64,000 bases of DNA from an uncultured Naasia sp. (GCA_913778905.1 CAJYYA010000010.1:310001-374000), one strand, 5' to 3'; shown: positions 22,603-32,183, counted from the stretch's first letter. Notes: generated by a model from the letters alone, not told the origin. Translations and numbers: made by a program.

Positions 22603-23727
22603 TCAGACCACCCCGGTCATCCCTTGACCGCATCTCAGCGTGTGCTGGATCGCGACGACGGCCGCCCCTCTCGCCCAGGCGGCGAAACCGGAAGTGTCGA
22701 CCTCGATATGGATGGCATCCGCGCCAGGACCGCGGTCCGCGGAGGCGGCTTCTTGCATACGGTCGCCTTCGAGGGCCCAGAGGCCGATCCCGTCGCCGGC
22801 CAGCACCACGGTCGACTGCAGAGACAGGTTCGCAGCGAGGGCGATGAAGCGGCCGAGCGCCAGGGCCGACTCCCCCGTCACCTGACGGGCGGCTTCGTCT
22901 CCTCTCGCAGCAGCCTCGAGGACCTCATCAGCCGTCCAGGACCTCGTCGTCAAAGCGGAGTAGCGCCCCTCGATCGATCGCGAAGTGAGCAACGAATCGG
23001 CGCAACCTCGGTGCCCGAGTTCGCACTCGGGACCGTTCTCCAGTAGACGCACATGCGCGGCCAGACCGGCGCCGGCTTCCCGAGACGAGACCACTCGACC
23101 GTCGACCACCAGGCCATATCCCACACCGACGCCGATGGTGATGAGCGCGAAGCCCGACGTCGACAGACCCGCACCGAACCACCGCTGCATCTCCGCGAGC
23201 GCGACGACGTCGTTCTCCGTGACGACCGGGATGCCTAGGCGCGCGGCCATCAGGGCCCCGAAGTCGACGTCCCGCCACCCGAGGAAGACACCGTCGACGA
23301 CGAGGCCATCGGCGACCACACCGCCGACACTGACACCAAGGGCATCGATCTCCCCCGTGATGCGCCGCAGAAAAGCGGCGAGTTGGTCGGCGACCTGTTC
23401 CGGCCCATGTGAGATCAGTGCTTCATCGGCCGTCACGAGCGGAACAGCGCGTCCATCGGTCACGACGCAGTGGAGCCGATCCCCCGTGATCTTGACACCG
23501 GCGAAACGTCCCCAGTCCGACCTGACGGTCAGAGGCCGCGTCGGACGTCCGACCGCTCCCGAATCCGGCTCCGATGTCTCCACCAGCAGGCCGGATGCGA
23601 GGAACGGCGTGACGAGGCGGGTCAGCGAAGGTGACGACAGCCCCACCCGGGCTGCCAGATCCCGTCTCGGGATCGGTCCGCGGATCAACACCTCGCGAAC
23701 CACCGCCAACTCACTGTCCGTCAGCAC
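22603..23727 (-). CDS. ROK-family transcriptional regulator
   Basis: A sugar-responsive repressor of the ROK family, 374 aa. It has an N-terminal winged helix (residues ~5-60, PIPRRDLAARVGLSSPSLTRL) and a sugar-kinase-like domain with VKITGDRLHCVVTD, LGVSVGGVV, VVTENDVVALAEM and GVGVGYGLVV. The zinc motif is degenerate (ECELGHRGCADS), and the domain probably binds rather than phosphorylates sugar. Translation starts at GTG 23727. It diverges from the GH36 gene, with a shared operator-like repeat between them. Confidence 0.9.
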   Translation of the reverse strand: MLTDSELAVVREVLIRGPIPRRDLAARVGLSSPSLTRLVTPFLASGLLVETSEPDSGAVGRPTRPLTVRSDWGRFAGVKITGDRLHCVVTDGRAVPLVTADEALISHGPEQVADQLAAFLRRITGEIDALGVSVGGVVADGLVVDGVFLGWRDVDFGALMAARLGIPVVTENDVVALAEMQRWFGAGLSTSGFALITIGVGVGYGLVVDGRVVSSREAGAGLAAHVRLLENGPECELGHRGCADSLLTSRSIEGRYSALTTRSWTADEVLEAAARGDEAARQVTGESALALGRFIALAANLSLQSTVVLAGDGIGLWALEGDRMQEAASADRGPGADAIHIEVDTSGFAAWARGAAVVAIQHTLRCGQGMTGVV

Positions 23728-23753
23728 GGCACCCCGCCCTCATCCTGCACATC

Positions 23754-23780
23754 CAATTAATTCCGTGGTAGAAGTAATTG
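23754..23780. promoter_or_regulatory. Operator-like inverted repeat, ROK / GH36
   Basis: CAATTA (23754-23759) and TAATTG (23775-23780) are perfect inverse complements separated by 15 nt. AT-rich arms at this spacing are what a ROK dimer site would look like. The right arm abuts the GH36 start codon. TAGAAG at 23769-23774 is a possible -10, 5 nt before GTG 23780. Confidence 0.5.
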
Positions 23781-25939
23781 TGCCCCACAACGACGACGTT
23801 CCGCTCCCACGGTTTCCGGAAACTCTCCCCCGCCCCTCCGCCGATTACGTGCACCTCTCGTCCGGGGGTACGAGTGTGCTGGTCGACATCAGCGGGACGC
23901 CGACGATCGTGCACTGGGGCGCCGCGCTCGAGGACGACGCGGACCTGCTGCGCAGCATCTGCGTCACCTCGCGGCCGCAGCGAGTGTCGGGCGGGCTCGA
24001 CGTCACCCCTCGCCTCGGTCTTCTCGCCACCGGAGCGGAAGGGTGGCTCGGCACGCCCCTCCTCGAAGGTCACCGCGGCGCCGGCGGTTCCAGCCTCGTC
24101 CTGCGCCTTGTCCGGATCCGTCGGGAAGGCTCCTCGGCATCGTTCGAGCTCCACGACGATGAGCGGGCTGTCACTGCGACGGTCGAGCTCGCCGTGAGCG
24201 ACTCGGGACTCGTCCGACAGCGCGCGACACTGCGCAACGACGGCGACGCGCCATTCGAGCTGACATCCCTGCTCCTCGGTCTGCCGACCCCGTGGGACGC
24301 GTCGGAGCTGCTCGACACGACCGGTCACCACCTGCGCGAGCGCCACCCTCAACGCCGCGACTTCACCATCGGAACCCATCTGCGAGAGAGCCGGCGCGGA
24401 CGACCCGGAGCCGACGCCAGCGTTCTGCTCGCGGCCGGGCGACCCGGATTCGGGTTCGAGACGGGCCTGGTGCACGGGATCCACGTGGCATGGAGCGGCA
24501 ACCACCGCGTCCTCGCCGAACGCACGAACGGGGGCGAATCCTTCCTGGCCGGTGGCGAGCTGCTCCTCCCGGGCGAGGTCATCCTCTCCCCCGGCGCCGC
24601 CTACGAGTCCCCGTGGATCCTCGGGTCCTGGGGCGACGGCCTGACGGAACTGTCGGCCCGCTTCCACGACGAGTGGCGCGCCCGGCCGCAACACCCGACC
24701 CGTCCGCGTCCGGTCACGCTCAACACCTGGGAGGCCGTCTACTTCGACCACTCCCTCGACAAGCTCACCGCCCTCGCCGACATCGCCGCCGAGGTGGGTG
24801 TCGAGCGCTTCGTTCTCGACGACGGCTGGTTCATGCACCGCCGAGACGACACCGCAGGTCTCGGCGACTGGGAGGTCGACCCGTCGGTCTGGCCGAACGG
24901 CCTGCACCCGCTTGTGAACCACGTCACGGCCCTCGGCATGGAGTTCGGTCTCTGGGTCGAGCCCGAGATGATCAATCCCGACAGCGACCTCGCCCGTGAG
25001 CATCCCGACTGGATTCTCCGCGGCCGCGACACCCTGCCCCCCGTCGCTCGCCAGCAGCAGGTCCTCGACCTGGCCAACCCGGATGCCTACCGGCACATCG
25101 CGTCTCGCCTGCATGCTCTGCTCGACGAGTACCCCATCGCGTACCTCAAATGGGATCACAACCGCGACCTCGTCGACGCCGGCAGTGGATCGGGCGGTGC
25201 CGCGCGGGTGCGGGAGCAGACCCTCGCGGTCTACCGACTGCTCGATGAGCTGAAGCGCGACCACCCCGGCCTCGAGATCGAGAACTGCGCCTCCGGCGGC
25301 TCCCGCGTCGATCTCGGCATTCTCGATCGCACCGATCGGGTGTGGACGAGTGACAGCCTGGATCCTCTCGAACGTCTCCCCAACCAGCGCTACACCGGGC
25401 TCGTCGTACCGCCCGAGATGATGGGGATGCACCTGACGACGCCGACCGTGCACAGTTCGCGCCGCACCGTCACGCTCGAGCTGAGTGCGGCCGTGGCGCT
25501 CTTCGGACACTTCGGCATCGAATGGGACCTCACCACGACGGACGCCGCCACACGCGAGCGAATCGCCGCGTGGATCCGCCTGATCAAACGGATCCGCCCG
25601 CTCATCGCCACGGGCCACCCCGTGCACACCGACCTGGCCGACCCGGCGCTCGACGCCCGTGGGATCGTGGCCGACGACGCGAGCGCCGCTCTCTTCGTCA
25701 TCACGCAGATCACCTCTTCGGCCGCGTATCCCCCGGCTCGGGTCCGGCTCCCCGGCCTCTCCCCCGACACCCGATATCGACTGCGCCTGCTGCCTGCCCC
25801 GGGCGACTCGGGACAATCCGAGCTCGAATGGGCTCAGGCGGACATCGTGCTGACGGGAACAGCCCTGGCCACGGTGGGGGTCCGCCCTCCGACCCTCGTA
25901 CCGCAGCAGGCGGCTGTCATCGAGGCGATCCGCGTCTAG
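23780..25939 (+). CDS. Alpha-galactosidase, glycoside hydrolase family 36
   Basis: Cleaves terminal alpha-galactosyl residues (melibiose, raffinose and similar). The 719-aa protein has no signal peptide, so it works on imported sugar. It has an N-terminal beta-sandwich (to ~residue 300), a TIM barrel with FVLDDGWF and FGLWVEPEM, the nucleophile Asp in YLKWDHNRD (~458), ENCASGGSR, and the acid/base Asp in WTSDSLDPLER (~520). A C-terminal beta domain follows. The start is GTG 23780; the frame is open far upstream but overlaps the ROK gene there. No sugar transporter is adjacent. Confidence 0.93.
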   Translation: MPHNDDVPLPRFPETLPRPSADYVHLSSGGTSVLVDISGTPTIVHWGAALEDDADLLRSICVTSRPQRVSGGLDVTPRLGLLATGAEGWLGTPLLEGHRGAGGSSLVLRLVRIRREGSSASFELHDDERAVTATVELAVSDSGLVRQRATLRNDGDAPFELTSLLLGLPTPWDASELLDTTGHHLRERHPQRRDFTIGTHLRESRRGRPGADASVLLAAGRPGFGFETGLVHGIHVAWSGNHRVLAERTNGGESFLAGGELLLPGEVILSPGAAYESPWILGSWGDGLTELSARFHDEWRARPQHPTRPRPVTLNTWEAVYFDHSLDKLTALADIAAEVGVERFVLDDGWFMHRRDDTAGLGDWEVDPSVWPNGLHPLVNHVTALGMEFGLWVEPEMINPDSDLAREHPDWILRGRDTLPPVARQQQVLDLANPDAYRHIASRLHALLDEYPIAYLKWDHNRDLVDAGSGSGGAARVREQTLAVYRLLDELKRDHPGLEIENCASGGSRVDLGILDRTDRVWTSDSLDPLERLPNQRYTGLVVPPEMMGMHLTTPTVHSSRRTVTLELSAAVALFGHFGIEWDLTTTDAATRERIAAWIRLIKRIRPLIATGHPVHTDLADPALDARGIVADDASAALFVITQITSSAAYPPARVRLPGLSPDTRYRLRLLPAPGDSGQSELEWAQADIVLTGTALATVGVRPPTLVPQQAAVIEAIRV

Positions 25940-25978
25940 AGGAGTGCAGGCCCCTCCTCGGGGTGGCAGACAACGCGA

Positions 25979-25988
25979 ACGTTAACGT
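25979..25988. repeat. Palindrome ACGTTAACGT in a convergent gap
   Basis: A perfect 10-bp palindrome (inside GAACGTTAACGTCC) between the 3' ends of the GH36 gene and the next gene. It resembles LacI-family operator cores but no promoter is evident. Confidence 0.3.
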
Positions 25989-26053
25989 CCACACCACGTT
26001 CGCCTCGCCTCTCGCCCCTTCTGTGTGATGGCGGTGTCACCGGGCCACGTCGA

Positions 26054-26566
26054 CTAGACGTCGCTCCAGCCGTCGTGGGGAAGGAGCAGCCGTCGCCGTT
26101 CATCCAGATAGGACGCGAGCGGAACGCGGTGTTGCCCGGGCGCCCATTCGACCGTCACGACACCGTCGACCTCGAGCAGCGGTCCGCTCCCCCGGCGCAC
26201 CGCTTCGACCGACAGGTCGAGTGCGGACGCTCCGTAGTTGACGCTCTCACCCTCCGCGAACTTCGGCGACTCGTAGGCCAGACGTCGGATGTCCCGACGC
26301 TCCTCCTGCGACACCGATTGATAGTTGGAGTGCTTTGGTGGCGAGGCCCGTGTGAGAGCTCCTGTAGCGAAAGCCTCTCCCCCGGATCCGACCAGAAGGA
26401 CTCCGAGGCGCCAGACCCGACCGATCGGCTCCAGCGACGGCCGCCTGCCGATCCCGAGCACCCCGCGGCGCTGACCCAGCTCAGCGAGGACCTCGTCCTG
26501 CACTCCGTGCCCGCTCAGCCAGGAGGCCGTCTCGGCGAACAGCCGCGCCGCATCTGATCCACTCAC
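26054..26566 (-). CDS. Conserved-looking hypothetical protein
   Basis: I do not recognise this 170-aa protein. It begins at GTG 26566 (VSGSDAARLFAETASWLSG), has an Arg/Gly-rich stretch around residue 40-60, and a C-terminal part that looks beta-rich (VDGVVTVEWAPGQHRVPLASYLDERR). No membrane helix, signal peptide or catalytic motif stands out. The residues before the GTG read poorly, which favours the internal start over ATG 26602. It is convergent with the GH36 gene and divergent from the membrane protein at 26695. Confidence 0.62.
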   Translation of the reverse strand: MSGSDAARLFAETASWLSGHGVQDEVLAELGQRRGVLGIGRRPSLEPIGRVWRLGVLLVGSGGEAFATGALTRASPPKHSNYQSVSQEERRDIRRLAYESPKFAEGESVNYGASALDLSVEAVRRGSGPLLEVDGVVTVEWAPGQHRVPLASYLDERRRLLLPHDGWSDV

Positions 26567-26694
26567 GCCCGCCAGCGTAGGACCCACCCGTTGGGGCGCC
26601 ACTCGGAATGGGACGGGCGAGAGCTGGGCGCGCGCCCATAATCTCGTGCCGGTGCCGGGGGTTCCGGCGTCGAAACCAGGGGGAATCAGACTTC

Positions 26695-27132
26695 ATGCTC
26701 AGCACCATCACCACCGAGAACTACGAGTACTCCGTGAACGCGACGGGCGATCCCGCCGGCTCGTTCATCGGCCTCGTCGTCGCGCTCGCTTTCTACCTCG
26801 TCGTCGCGTACTTCTATTCGCGCATGTTCGAGAAGGCCGGAGTCGAGAGCTGGAAGGGATGGGTGCCCGTCGTCAACAACTGGCACATCTACAAGCTCGG
26901 CGGCTTCGGCGGCTGGTGGGCCATCCTCGGCCTCATCCCGTTCGTCAACTTCGTCGCGCTCATCATCCTCTGGATCGCGTTCTATCGCGTCGGCAAGGGC
27001 TTCGGTAAGCCCGGACCTTATGTGCTGATGGCGATCTTCAGCTTCCTGCTGCCGGTCTGGGCCGGCATCATCGCGACCGATTCGTCCCGCTGGCAGGGCG
27101 TTGCGGAGAGCGCATATCCGGCTCGCGTCTAA
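26695..27132 (+). CDS. DUF5684-like small membrane protein
   Basis: A 145-aa protein with four predicted membrane helices. Between helices lies MFEKAGVESWKGWVPVVNNWHIYKLGG (read in parts), followed by WWAILGLIPFVNFVALI and VGKGFGKPGPYVLMA. The WKGWVPVxNxW pattern is typical of DUF5684 and signal-peptidase-associated small membrane proteins. No enzymatic residue is evident. ATG 26695 has AGGGGG about 11 nt upstream. It is monocistronic and closed by a strong terminator. Confidence 0.75.
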   Translation: MLSTITTENYEYSVNATGDPAGSFIGLVVALAFYLVVAYFYSRMFEKAGVESWKGWVPVVNNWHIYKLGGFGGWWAILGLIPFVNFVALIILWIAFYRVGKGFGKPGPYVLMAIFSFLLPVWAGIIATDSSRWQGVAESAYPARV

Positions 27133-27150
27133 CGTCGAAGTCTCGCGAAG

Positions 27151-27181
27151 AGCCCTGGATTCCGCGGAATCCGGGGCTTTT
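27151..27181 (+). terminator. Intrinsic terminator after DUF5684-like gene
   Basis: AGCCC-t-GGATTCC pairs with GGAATCC-g-GGGCT around a 2-nt tip, followed by a TTTT run. It is a textbook rho-independent terminator on the plus strand. Confidence 0.85.
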
Positions 27182-27349
27182 CGTCATTGTCCGACGAGCT
27201 GAAGCTGACAGAAAGCTGACAACGAGCAGAAGTTCCAAACCCTTTCCGCCCCCGGTGCCGAAGTGCCTATGTCGGGAGCGAGAGGCACCCGGCGCAAGAC
27301 CTCATCTCCACCGCCGGTGGGGAGAACCCCCGAATCAAGGAGCAGTCAC

Positions 27350-28021
27350 ATGCGCACCATCAAGCGGAACACGTTCGCAGCATTCGCCATCGCGGGCGTC
27401 GCGGTTCTCGGCCTCGCCGGATGTTCGGCCGGAAGCACCGACACCGCCGAGACCACGGCCCCCTCGGCCAGCTCGATGCCGAGCTCGTCGCCCAGCTCGT
27501 CCATGATGGACCCCACCGCCAACCTCGTCGGCTCCGGCTGCGCCGCATACGCCGAGGCCGTCCCGAGCGGTGACGGTTCGGTCGAGGGCATGTCGGTCGC
27601 CCCGGTCGCCACGGCCGCGTCGAACAACCCCCTCCTGACCACGCTCGTCAAGGCCGTCTCCGGCCAGGTCAACCCCTCGGTGAACCTCGTCGACACGCTC
27701 AACAGCCAGTCGGCCATCACTGTCTTCGCCCCCGTTGACGACGCCTTCGCCAAGATCCCGGCCGACACGCTCAACACCCTCGCAAGCGAGCAGGGTGGCA
27801 CCACGCTGACCAGCATCCTCACCTACCACGTGCTGCCCGAGCGTCTCGACCCCTCGGACATCGACGGGACCCACAAGACGCTCAACGGCGCTGAGCTGAC
27901 CGTTTCGGGCTCTGGTGACAACATCACGGTCAACGGCAACTCGGCCGTCATCTGCGGTGGCGTTCAGACCGCCAACGCGACGGTCTACCTCATCGACACG
28001 GTGCTCATGCCCCCGATGTGA
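27350..28021 (+). CDS. Fasciclin-domain lipoprotein
   Basis: A secreted lipid-anchored protein of 223 aa resembling mycobacterial MPT70/MPT83. The signal peptide ends in a lipobox (VLGLAGC, Cys ~25), a Ser/Thr/Pro-rich linker follows, and one FAS1 domain covers ~85-223 with [14 protein letters not shown] and [14 protein letters not shown], the H1 and H2 boxes. It probably has an adhesive or surface role. ATG 27350 has AAGGAG 6 nt upstream. No sigK-type sigma/anti-sigma pair is nearby, unlike in mycobacteria. The gene is followed by a 15-bp-stem terminator. Confidence 0.9.
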   Translation: MRTIKRNTFAAFAIAGVAVLGLAGCSAGSTDTAETTAPSASSMPSSSPSSSMMDPTANLVGSGCAAYAEAVPSGDGSVEGMSVAPVATAASNNPLLTTLVKAVSGQVNPSVNLVDTLNSQSAITVFAPVDDAFAKIPADTLNTLASEQGGTTLTSILTYHVLPERLDPSDIDGTHKTLNGAELTVSGSGDNITVNGNSAVICGGVQTANATVYLIDTVLMPPM

Positions 28022-28062
28022 CCCCTCCGCGACTGACTCCACGCGAGTGAGTCGCTGATCCC

Positions 28063-28097
28063 GAAGGCCCCGCCGACTCTGCGTCGGCGGGGCCTTC
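28063..28097. terminator. Bidirectional terminator (fasciclin / LMW-PTP)
   Basis: GAAGGCCCCGCCGAC and GTCGGCGGGGCCTTC form a perfect 15-bp stem with a 5-nt loop between convergent genes. Confidence 0.85.
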
Positions 28098-28147
28098 GTC
28101 ATGCCTGATCGTCGGAAGCGGGGCGGGCGACGCTCACGCCTTCGCCT

Positions 28148-28711
28148 TCAGTTTTGCGAGGCGCCGATCCTCTTCTCGATCGCGTCGAGGAGTCCGCTGG
28201 AGCTGCGCTCCACCATGCCGAGCACCTCTTCGAAATCGGCCTCCCCGCCGTAGTAGGGATCCGGCACTTCGTCGCCCGGTGCCGCATCGAAGTCACGGAG
28301 CAGCAGGATCCGAGATCGATCCTCCTCGGAACGAGCCATCCGCCGCAGATCGCGGAGATGAGAACGATCCATCGCGACGACGAGGTCGAAGTCGCCGATT
28401 TGCCGCGCATCGAAGCGATAGGCCCGATGCGCCGCCCCGTCGTAGCCGTGACGCGCCAGCGCCGTCACCGTCCTCGGGTCGGCCCCGTCTCCCACGTGCC
28501 AACCGCCCGTACCCGACGAGCTCACCTGGATGCTGTCGCCGAGCCCTCGCTCGGCGACCATGGCCCGAAGGATCACATCTGCCATCGGTGAGCGACAGAT
28601 GTTGCCGGTGCACACGAAAGTCACCGCATAGCGCTCACCGTCACGACGAGCGCGCGGGACGTCCATGACTGCGTCCCCGTCGGAACGCCATTCGCCCGAG
28701 GGGCCGGTCAT
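28148..28711 (-). CDS. Low-molecular-weight protein-tyrosine phosphatase
   Basis: A cytoplasmic phosphatase of 187 aa. The P-loop VCTGNICRSP places the nucleophile Cys34 and Arg40 in the C-x5-R signature. The general acid is in VPDPYYGG near residue 150. The first ~28 residues are an extra hydrophilic extension; an internal ATG (28666) would give a protein of ordinary family length. ATG 28711 overlaps the dhaM stop, which favours the longer form. Being translationally coupled to dhaKLM is unusual and suggests a link to PTS or glycerol signalling. Confidence 0.88.
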   Translation of the reverse strand: MTGPSGEWRSDGDAVMDVPRARRDGERYAVTFVCTGNICRSPMADVILRAMVAERGLGDSIQVSSSGTGGWHVGDGADPRTVTALARHGYDGAAHRAYRFDARQIGDFDLVVAMDRSHLRDLRRMARSEEDRSRILLLRDFDAAPGDEVPDPYYGGEADFEEVLGMVERSSSGLLDAIEKRIGASQN

Positions 28712-29430
28712 TCCTCGCCGAAACCGGATGCGACCAGATCGCGGAGGGCCGTGATGGCCTCCTCGGCTTCCCGGCCCGAGCCGCGGAGCGTCAGCGTGTC
28801 GCCGCGAACCAACCCGAGCGACATGATCCGCAGCAGGCTCTTCGCATCGACACCGTTCACTGTCACCGAGGCTTCGAAGCCGGAAGCGAGTTTGACGAAA
28901 GCGGCCGCCGGCCGAGCATGCAGGCCCTCCCGGTTGATGAGATCGATCTCCGTGACCGACTGCTCGGCATCGACCGACCCGTCCGAGCGCGGCTCTCCCG
29001 GCGACGGCGAGGGGATCGATGCATCATCGCCATCCTGATCGAGGGCGTCAGATCGACCTGCCGAGGAAGCGGCCACCAGTACCGCCGCCAGAGAGGCGCC
29101 CGTCTGAGCGGCCACGGCAGCGGCCACCGAACCCTCCACGATGGGGGCGTCGGCGATCCAGGTGCGCTCACGCACCCCGTCGTCGAGGAAGTCGAGCGCG
29201 GTTTCGGCGGTCAGCACGGCCGAACCGAGGTCGCACATGATGACCGTGCCCGCGCCCGAGTCGGCACGGGCGATGGCCTTTTGAACCTTCTCGAAGCTCG
29301 TGCCGATCCGGCCGTCGTCGGTACCACCGGCTGCGATGATCGCGACGTCTGCGGCCATCTGCGAGGCGAGCTCGACGACGCCGTCCGCGATCTTCTCGCT
29401 ATGCGAGACGATGACGAGACCTACCGTCAT
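28708..29430 (-). CDS. dhaM: Dihydroxyacetone kinase phosphotransfer subunit DhaM
   Basis: DhaM passes phosphate from the PTS (HPr/EI) to ADP on DhaL. The 240-aa protein fuses an EIIA-mannose-type domain (MTVGLVIVSHSEKIADG, active His10) to a C-terminal HPr domain from ~residue 155, with the phospho-His in REGLHARPAAAF and the SLLRIMSLG helix. The EI-like domain of E. coli DhaM is absent, as in other Gram-positive forms. It overlaps dhaL and the phosphatase gene by 4 bp each. Confidence 0.93.
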   Translation of the reverse strand: MTVGLVIVSHSEKIADGVVELASQMAADVAIIAAGGTDDGRIGTSFEKVQKAIARADSGAGTVIMCDLGSAVLTAETALDFLDDGVRERTWIADAPIVEGSVAAAVAAQTGASLAAVLVAASSAGRSDALDQDGDDASIPSPSPGEPRSDGSVDAEQSVTEIDLINREGLHARPAAAFVKLASGFEASVTVNGVDAKSLLRIMSLGLVRGDTLTLRGSGREAEEAITALRDLVASGFGEE

Positions 29431-30071
29431 GAACCGGCGGTCTCCGCTGCCGCGCGGAAGAGCAGGGCGGACGACTGCGCACCGGGATCGCGGTGCCCCA
29501 CCGCTCGCTCGCCGAGATAGCTGGCGCGGCCCTTGCGGGCGACCAGAGGCTCGGTCGATGCGGCTCCCTCCTCGGCGGCGTCCGCGGCCGCACTGAGAAC
29601 GGCGTGCGCGTCGCCGCCCGACTCCTGCTCGGAGCGCGCGGCTTCGACCGCGGGCGTCCAAGCATCGATCATCGTCTTGTCGCCGACCTCCGCCTTTCCG
29701 CGGGCCACGACTCCATCTCGAGCGGCGGCCAGGAAGGCGACCAGAGCGTCCGCGTCGAGCTCGTCGACCCCCGAGATGGCCGCCGACCCCTTGAGGAAGG
29801 CGGTTCCGAAGAGCGGGCCGGCCGCGCCGCCGACCGTCGAGATGAGAGTCGTCGCGACCAGCTTGAAGACGTCTGCGGGGGTGGCGGGCTCGCTCGCGTC
29901 GAGCTTCTGAAGGACAGCGGTGAACCCGCGATCGAGGTTCTCACCGTGGTCGCCGTCGCCGATCTCCCGATCGAGACGGACGAGCTCCGAGCGGTTCTCT
30001 CCCACGGTGCGCGCGCACTCGCGGATCCAGCTGAGCGCCCAGTCGGTGCCGAGCGTCGAGTTTTCGGTCAT
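29427..30071 (-). CDS. dhaL: Dihydroxyacetone kinase ADP-binding subunit DhaL
   Basis: DhaL carries a tightly bound ADP that is rephosphorylated by DhaM and phosphorylates dihydroxyacetone on DhaK. The 214-aa all-helical protein shows DREIGDGDHGENLDRGF (Mg-binding Asp cluster, ~residues 33-49), STVGGAAGPLFG and the GKAEVGDKTMIDAW loop. ATG 30071 is chosen because it places the family start (MTENSTLGTDWALSWI); the frame is open further upstream. It overlaps dhaM by 4 bp and lies 37 bp after dhaK. Confidence 0.94.
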   Translation of the reverse strand: MTENSTLGTDWALSWIRECARTVGENRSELVRLDREIGDGDHGENLDRGFTAVLQKLDASEPATPADVFKLVATTLISTVGGAAGPLFGTAFLKGSAAISGVDELDADALVAFLAAARDGVVARGKAEVGDKTMIDAWTPAVEAARSEQESGGDAHAVLSAAADAAEEGAASTEPLVARKGRASYLGERAVGHRDPGAQSSALLFRAAAETAGS

Positions 30072-30108
30072 CTCCCTATCTTCCCCTGAACCGGGTCGAA
30101 GGATGGCG

Positions 30109-31110
30109 TCAACGGCCCCAGCGGAGGGCGGCGGTCTGAACGGGAGCATCCCACAGCTCGATCATCTCCTCATCGAGAGCCAGAACGGAGATCGAGAAGC
30201 CCTGCATCTCGAGGGAGGTGACGTGGTTACCCACCAGGGAGCGGGCCACCTCGATCCCCCGCTCGCCCAGCACCTGAGCCGCACGCCGGAAGACGATGTA
30301 GAGCTCGACCAGCGGGGAGCCCCCCATCCCGTTCACGAAGAGGAGGACCTTCTGCCCCGACTCGAAGGGCAGGTCCTCGAGGATCGGACCGAGGATGCGG
30401 TCGACGATGGCGTCGGCGGGCTCGAGCCCGATGCGCTCCCGCCCGGGCTCGCCATGGATGCCGATGCCGATCTCGATCTCATCGTCTCCGATCGTGAAGC
30501 TCGGCTCGCCCGCATGGGGAACCGTCGGCGCGGTGAGGGCGACGCCCATGGACCTGACGCGCGCGTTGACCCGTTCGGCGATCGCGGTCACCGCATCCAG
30601 ATCGTCACCGCGCTCGGCCGCAGCACCCGCGATCTTCTCGATGAGGACTGTTCCCGCCACGCCGCGGCGGCCGGCGGTGTACAGGGAGTCCTTCACAGCC
30701 ACGTCGTCGTTCACGATGACGGAGCGCACCTCGATGCCCTCGGCCTCCGCGAGATCGGCGGCCGTCTCGAAGTTGAGCACGTCACCCGTGTAGTTCTTGA
30801 CGATGTGCAGCACACCCGCACCACCGTCCACCGCCTTCGTCGCGGCCACGATCGGATCCGGCGTGGGAGAGGTGAAGACGGGCCCGGGTACGGCGGCGTC
30901 CAACATGCCGAAGCCCACGAATCCGCCGTGGAGGGGCTCGTGACCGCTACCGCCACCCGAGACCAGAGCGACCTTTCCCGAGGTCGCGCCCTGGGCACGA
31001 GCGATGAAAGCCGGATCGCGGTGGACCGTGAGCAACTCGGGATGTGCGAGGGCCACGCCCTCGAGTGCCTCGTCGACGACGGAACGGGGGTCGTTGATGA
31101 GCTTCTTCAT
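30109..31110 (-). CDS. dhaK: Dihydroxyacetone kinase substrate-binding subunit DhaK
   Basis: DhaK binds dihydroxyacetone covalently through a histidine, here in GIGIHGEPG near residue 218. The 333-aa protein has the family N-terminus [18 protein letters not shown], the SGGGSGHEP loop, [14 protein letters not shown] and [12 protein letters not shown]. It heads the operon dhaK-dhaL-dhaM-phosphatase, and the first 205 bp upstream are shared with the divergent glpF-glpK genes. Together these genes feed glycerol and dihydroxyacetone into glycolysis. Confidence 0.95.
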   Translation of the reverse strand: MKKLINDPRSVVDEALEGVALAHPELLTVHRDPAFIARAQGATSGKVALVSGGGSGHEPLHGGFVGFGMLDAAVPGPVFTSPTPDPIVAATKAVDGGAGVLHIVKNYTGDVLNFETAADLAEAEGIEVRSVIVNDDVAVKDSLYTAGRRGVAGTVLIEKIAGAAAERGDDLDAVTAIAERVNARVRSMGVALTAPTVPHAGEPSFTIGDDEIEIGIGIHGEPGRERIGLEPADAIVDRILGPILEDLPFESGQKVLLFVNGMGGSPLVELYIVFRRAAQVLGERGIEVARSLVGNHVTSLEMQGFSISVLALDEEMIELWDAPVQTAALRWGR

Positions 31111-31315
31111 CGATGGCTCCAAGAGGTCAGGCGAGCGGCGATGCTCGCGACGGTGCGGACGAGACCGATCGAGCGCGTCCCGTGAGGTCAACCTAGCTCC
31201 CTCGGAATCGCCGCGGAAGCAATCCGACCATGTGTTCACTGGGCAGGGCTATGTTGGGCGAGGGGGCGCACCGGCGCGCCTCTCGCCTCTAGCGAATCGA
31301 CTAAGGAAGGTCGAA

Positions 31316-32074
31316 GTGGATACACCCAATTACGGAGTAATCCTCCTCTCGGAGACTGTCGGAACCGCCCTGCTACTCCTCCTCGGTGCGGGCGTCGTCG
31401 CGAACGTCGTCCTCACGAAGACCAAGGGCTTCAACGGAGGCTGGCTCCTGATCAGCTTCGGCTGGGGCCTCGCGGTATTCGGCGGCGTCACGGTGTCCTA
31501 CGCGTCGGGCGCACATCTTAATCCCGCTGTGACCGTGGGTCTTCTCGCCGCCGGCAAGCTGGATCCCGACCCCCTCCTGGTCCTCACCTACTTCGCGGGC
31601 CAGATGGTCGGAGCCTTCCTGGGTGCGGTTCTCGCATGGCTGGCCTACCGTCAGCACTTCGATGCCGAGCCCGATCCCGCTGCCAAGCTGGGCGTGTTCT
31701 CGACCGGTCCGGCCATCCGCAGCTACGCCGCGAACCTCGTGACCGAGATCATCGCGACCTTCGTTCTGGTCTTCGCCGTCGTCGGCTTCAGCCGGGTCGG
31801 CGACGCGACGCTCGGGGTGCCCGCGGGGCTGGCCGCTGTGTCGGCCCTGCCCGTCGCCCTCATCGTGGTCGGAATCGGCGCCTCGCTCGGTGGCCCCACG
31901 GGATACGCCATCAACCCCGCCCGTGACCTCGGCCCCCGTATCGCCCACGCGATCCTGCCCATCAAGGGCAAGGGTTCGAGCGACTGGAGCTACGCCTGGG
32001 TGCCCGTCGTCGGCCCCCTCATCGGTGGTCTGCTCGCGGGTCTGCTCTCCATCCCGCTGCTGCCCGTCGTCTGA
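31316..32074 (+). CDS. glpF: Glycerol facilitator (MIP/aquaglyceroporin)
   Basis: A membrane channel for glycerol, 252 aa and six helices plus two half-helices. The two pore motifs are NPAVT (~residue 70) and NPARD (~202). The Asp after the second NPA is typical of glycerol-conducting members. The start GTG 31316 has AAGGAAGG 5-6 nt upstream. glpK follows after a 162-bp gap that contains a palindrome, and the dhaK operon diverges upstream. Confidence 0.93.
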   Translation: MDTPNYGVILLSETVGTALLLLLGAGVVANVVLTKTKGFNGGWLLISFGWGLAVFGGVTVSYASGAHLNPAVTVGLLAAGKLDPDPLLVLTYFAGQMVGAFLGAVLAWLAYRQHFDAEPDPAAKLGVFSTGPAIRSYAANLVTEIIATFVLVFAVVGFSRVGDATLGVPAGLAAVSALPVALIVVGIGASLGGPTGYAINPARDLGPRIAHAILPIKGKGSSDWSYAWVPVVGPLIGGLLAGLLSIPLLPVV

Positions 32075-32183
32075 TCCTCCCGGGCGGGATCGGCCGCGAG
32101 GTCGGTCCTGCCCTTCTCCCCGCCCGCGCCGACGAGACGGCCAGCACGCTCATAGGCGAGAGCGGGAACATCAGCTCCGGCGA

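Noticed and set aside
27183-27349. ECF-sigma promoter for the fasciclin gene, as for mycobacterial mpt70/83
   Set aside because: No GGAAC/CGTC-type pair with correct spacing could be found, and no sigK/rskA genes are adjacent. Only a short AGCTGACA direct repeat is present.
31111-31315. Operator shared by dhaK and glpF
   Set aside because: TATGTT near the glpF side could be a -10, but no -35 at proper spacing and no convincing inverted repeat was found.
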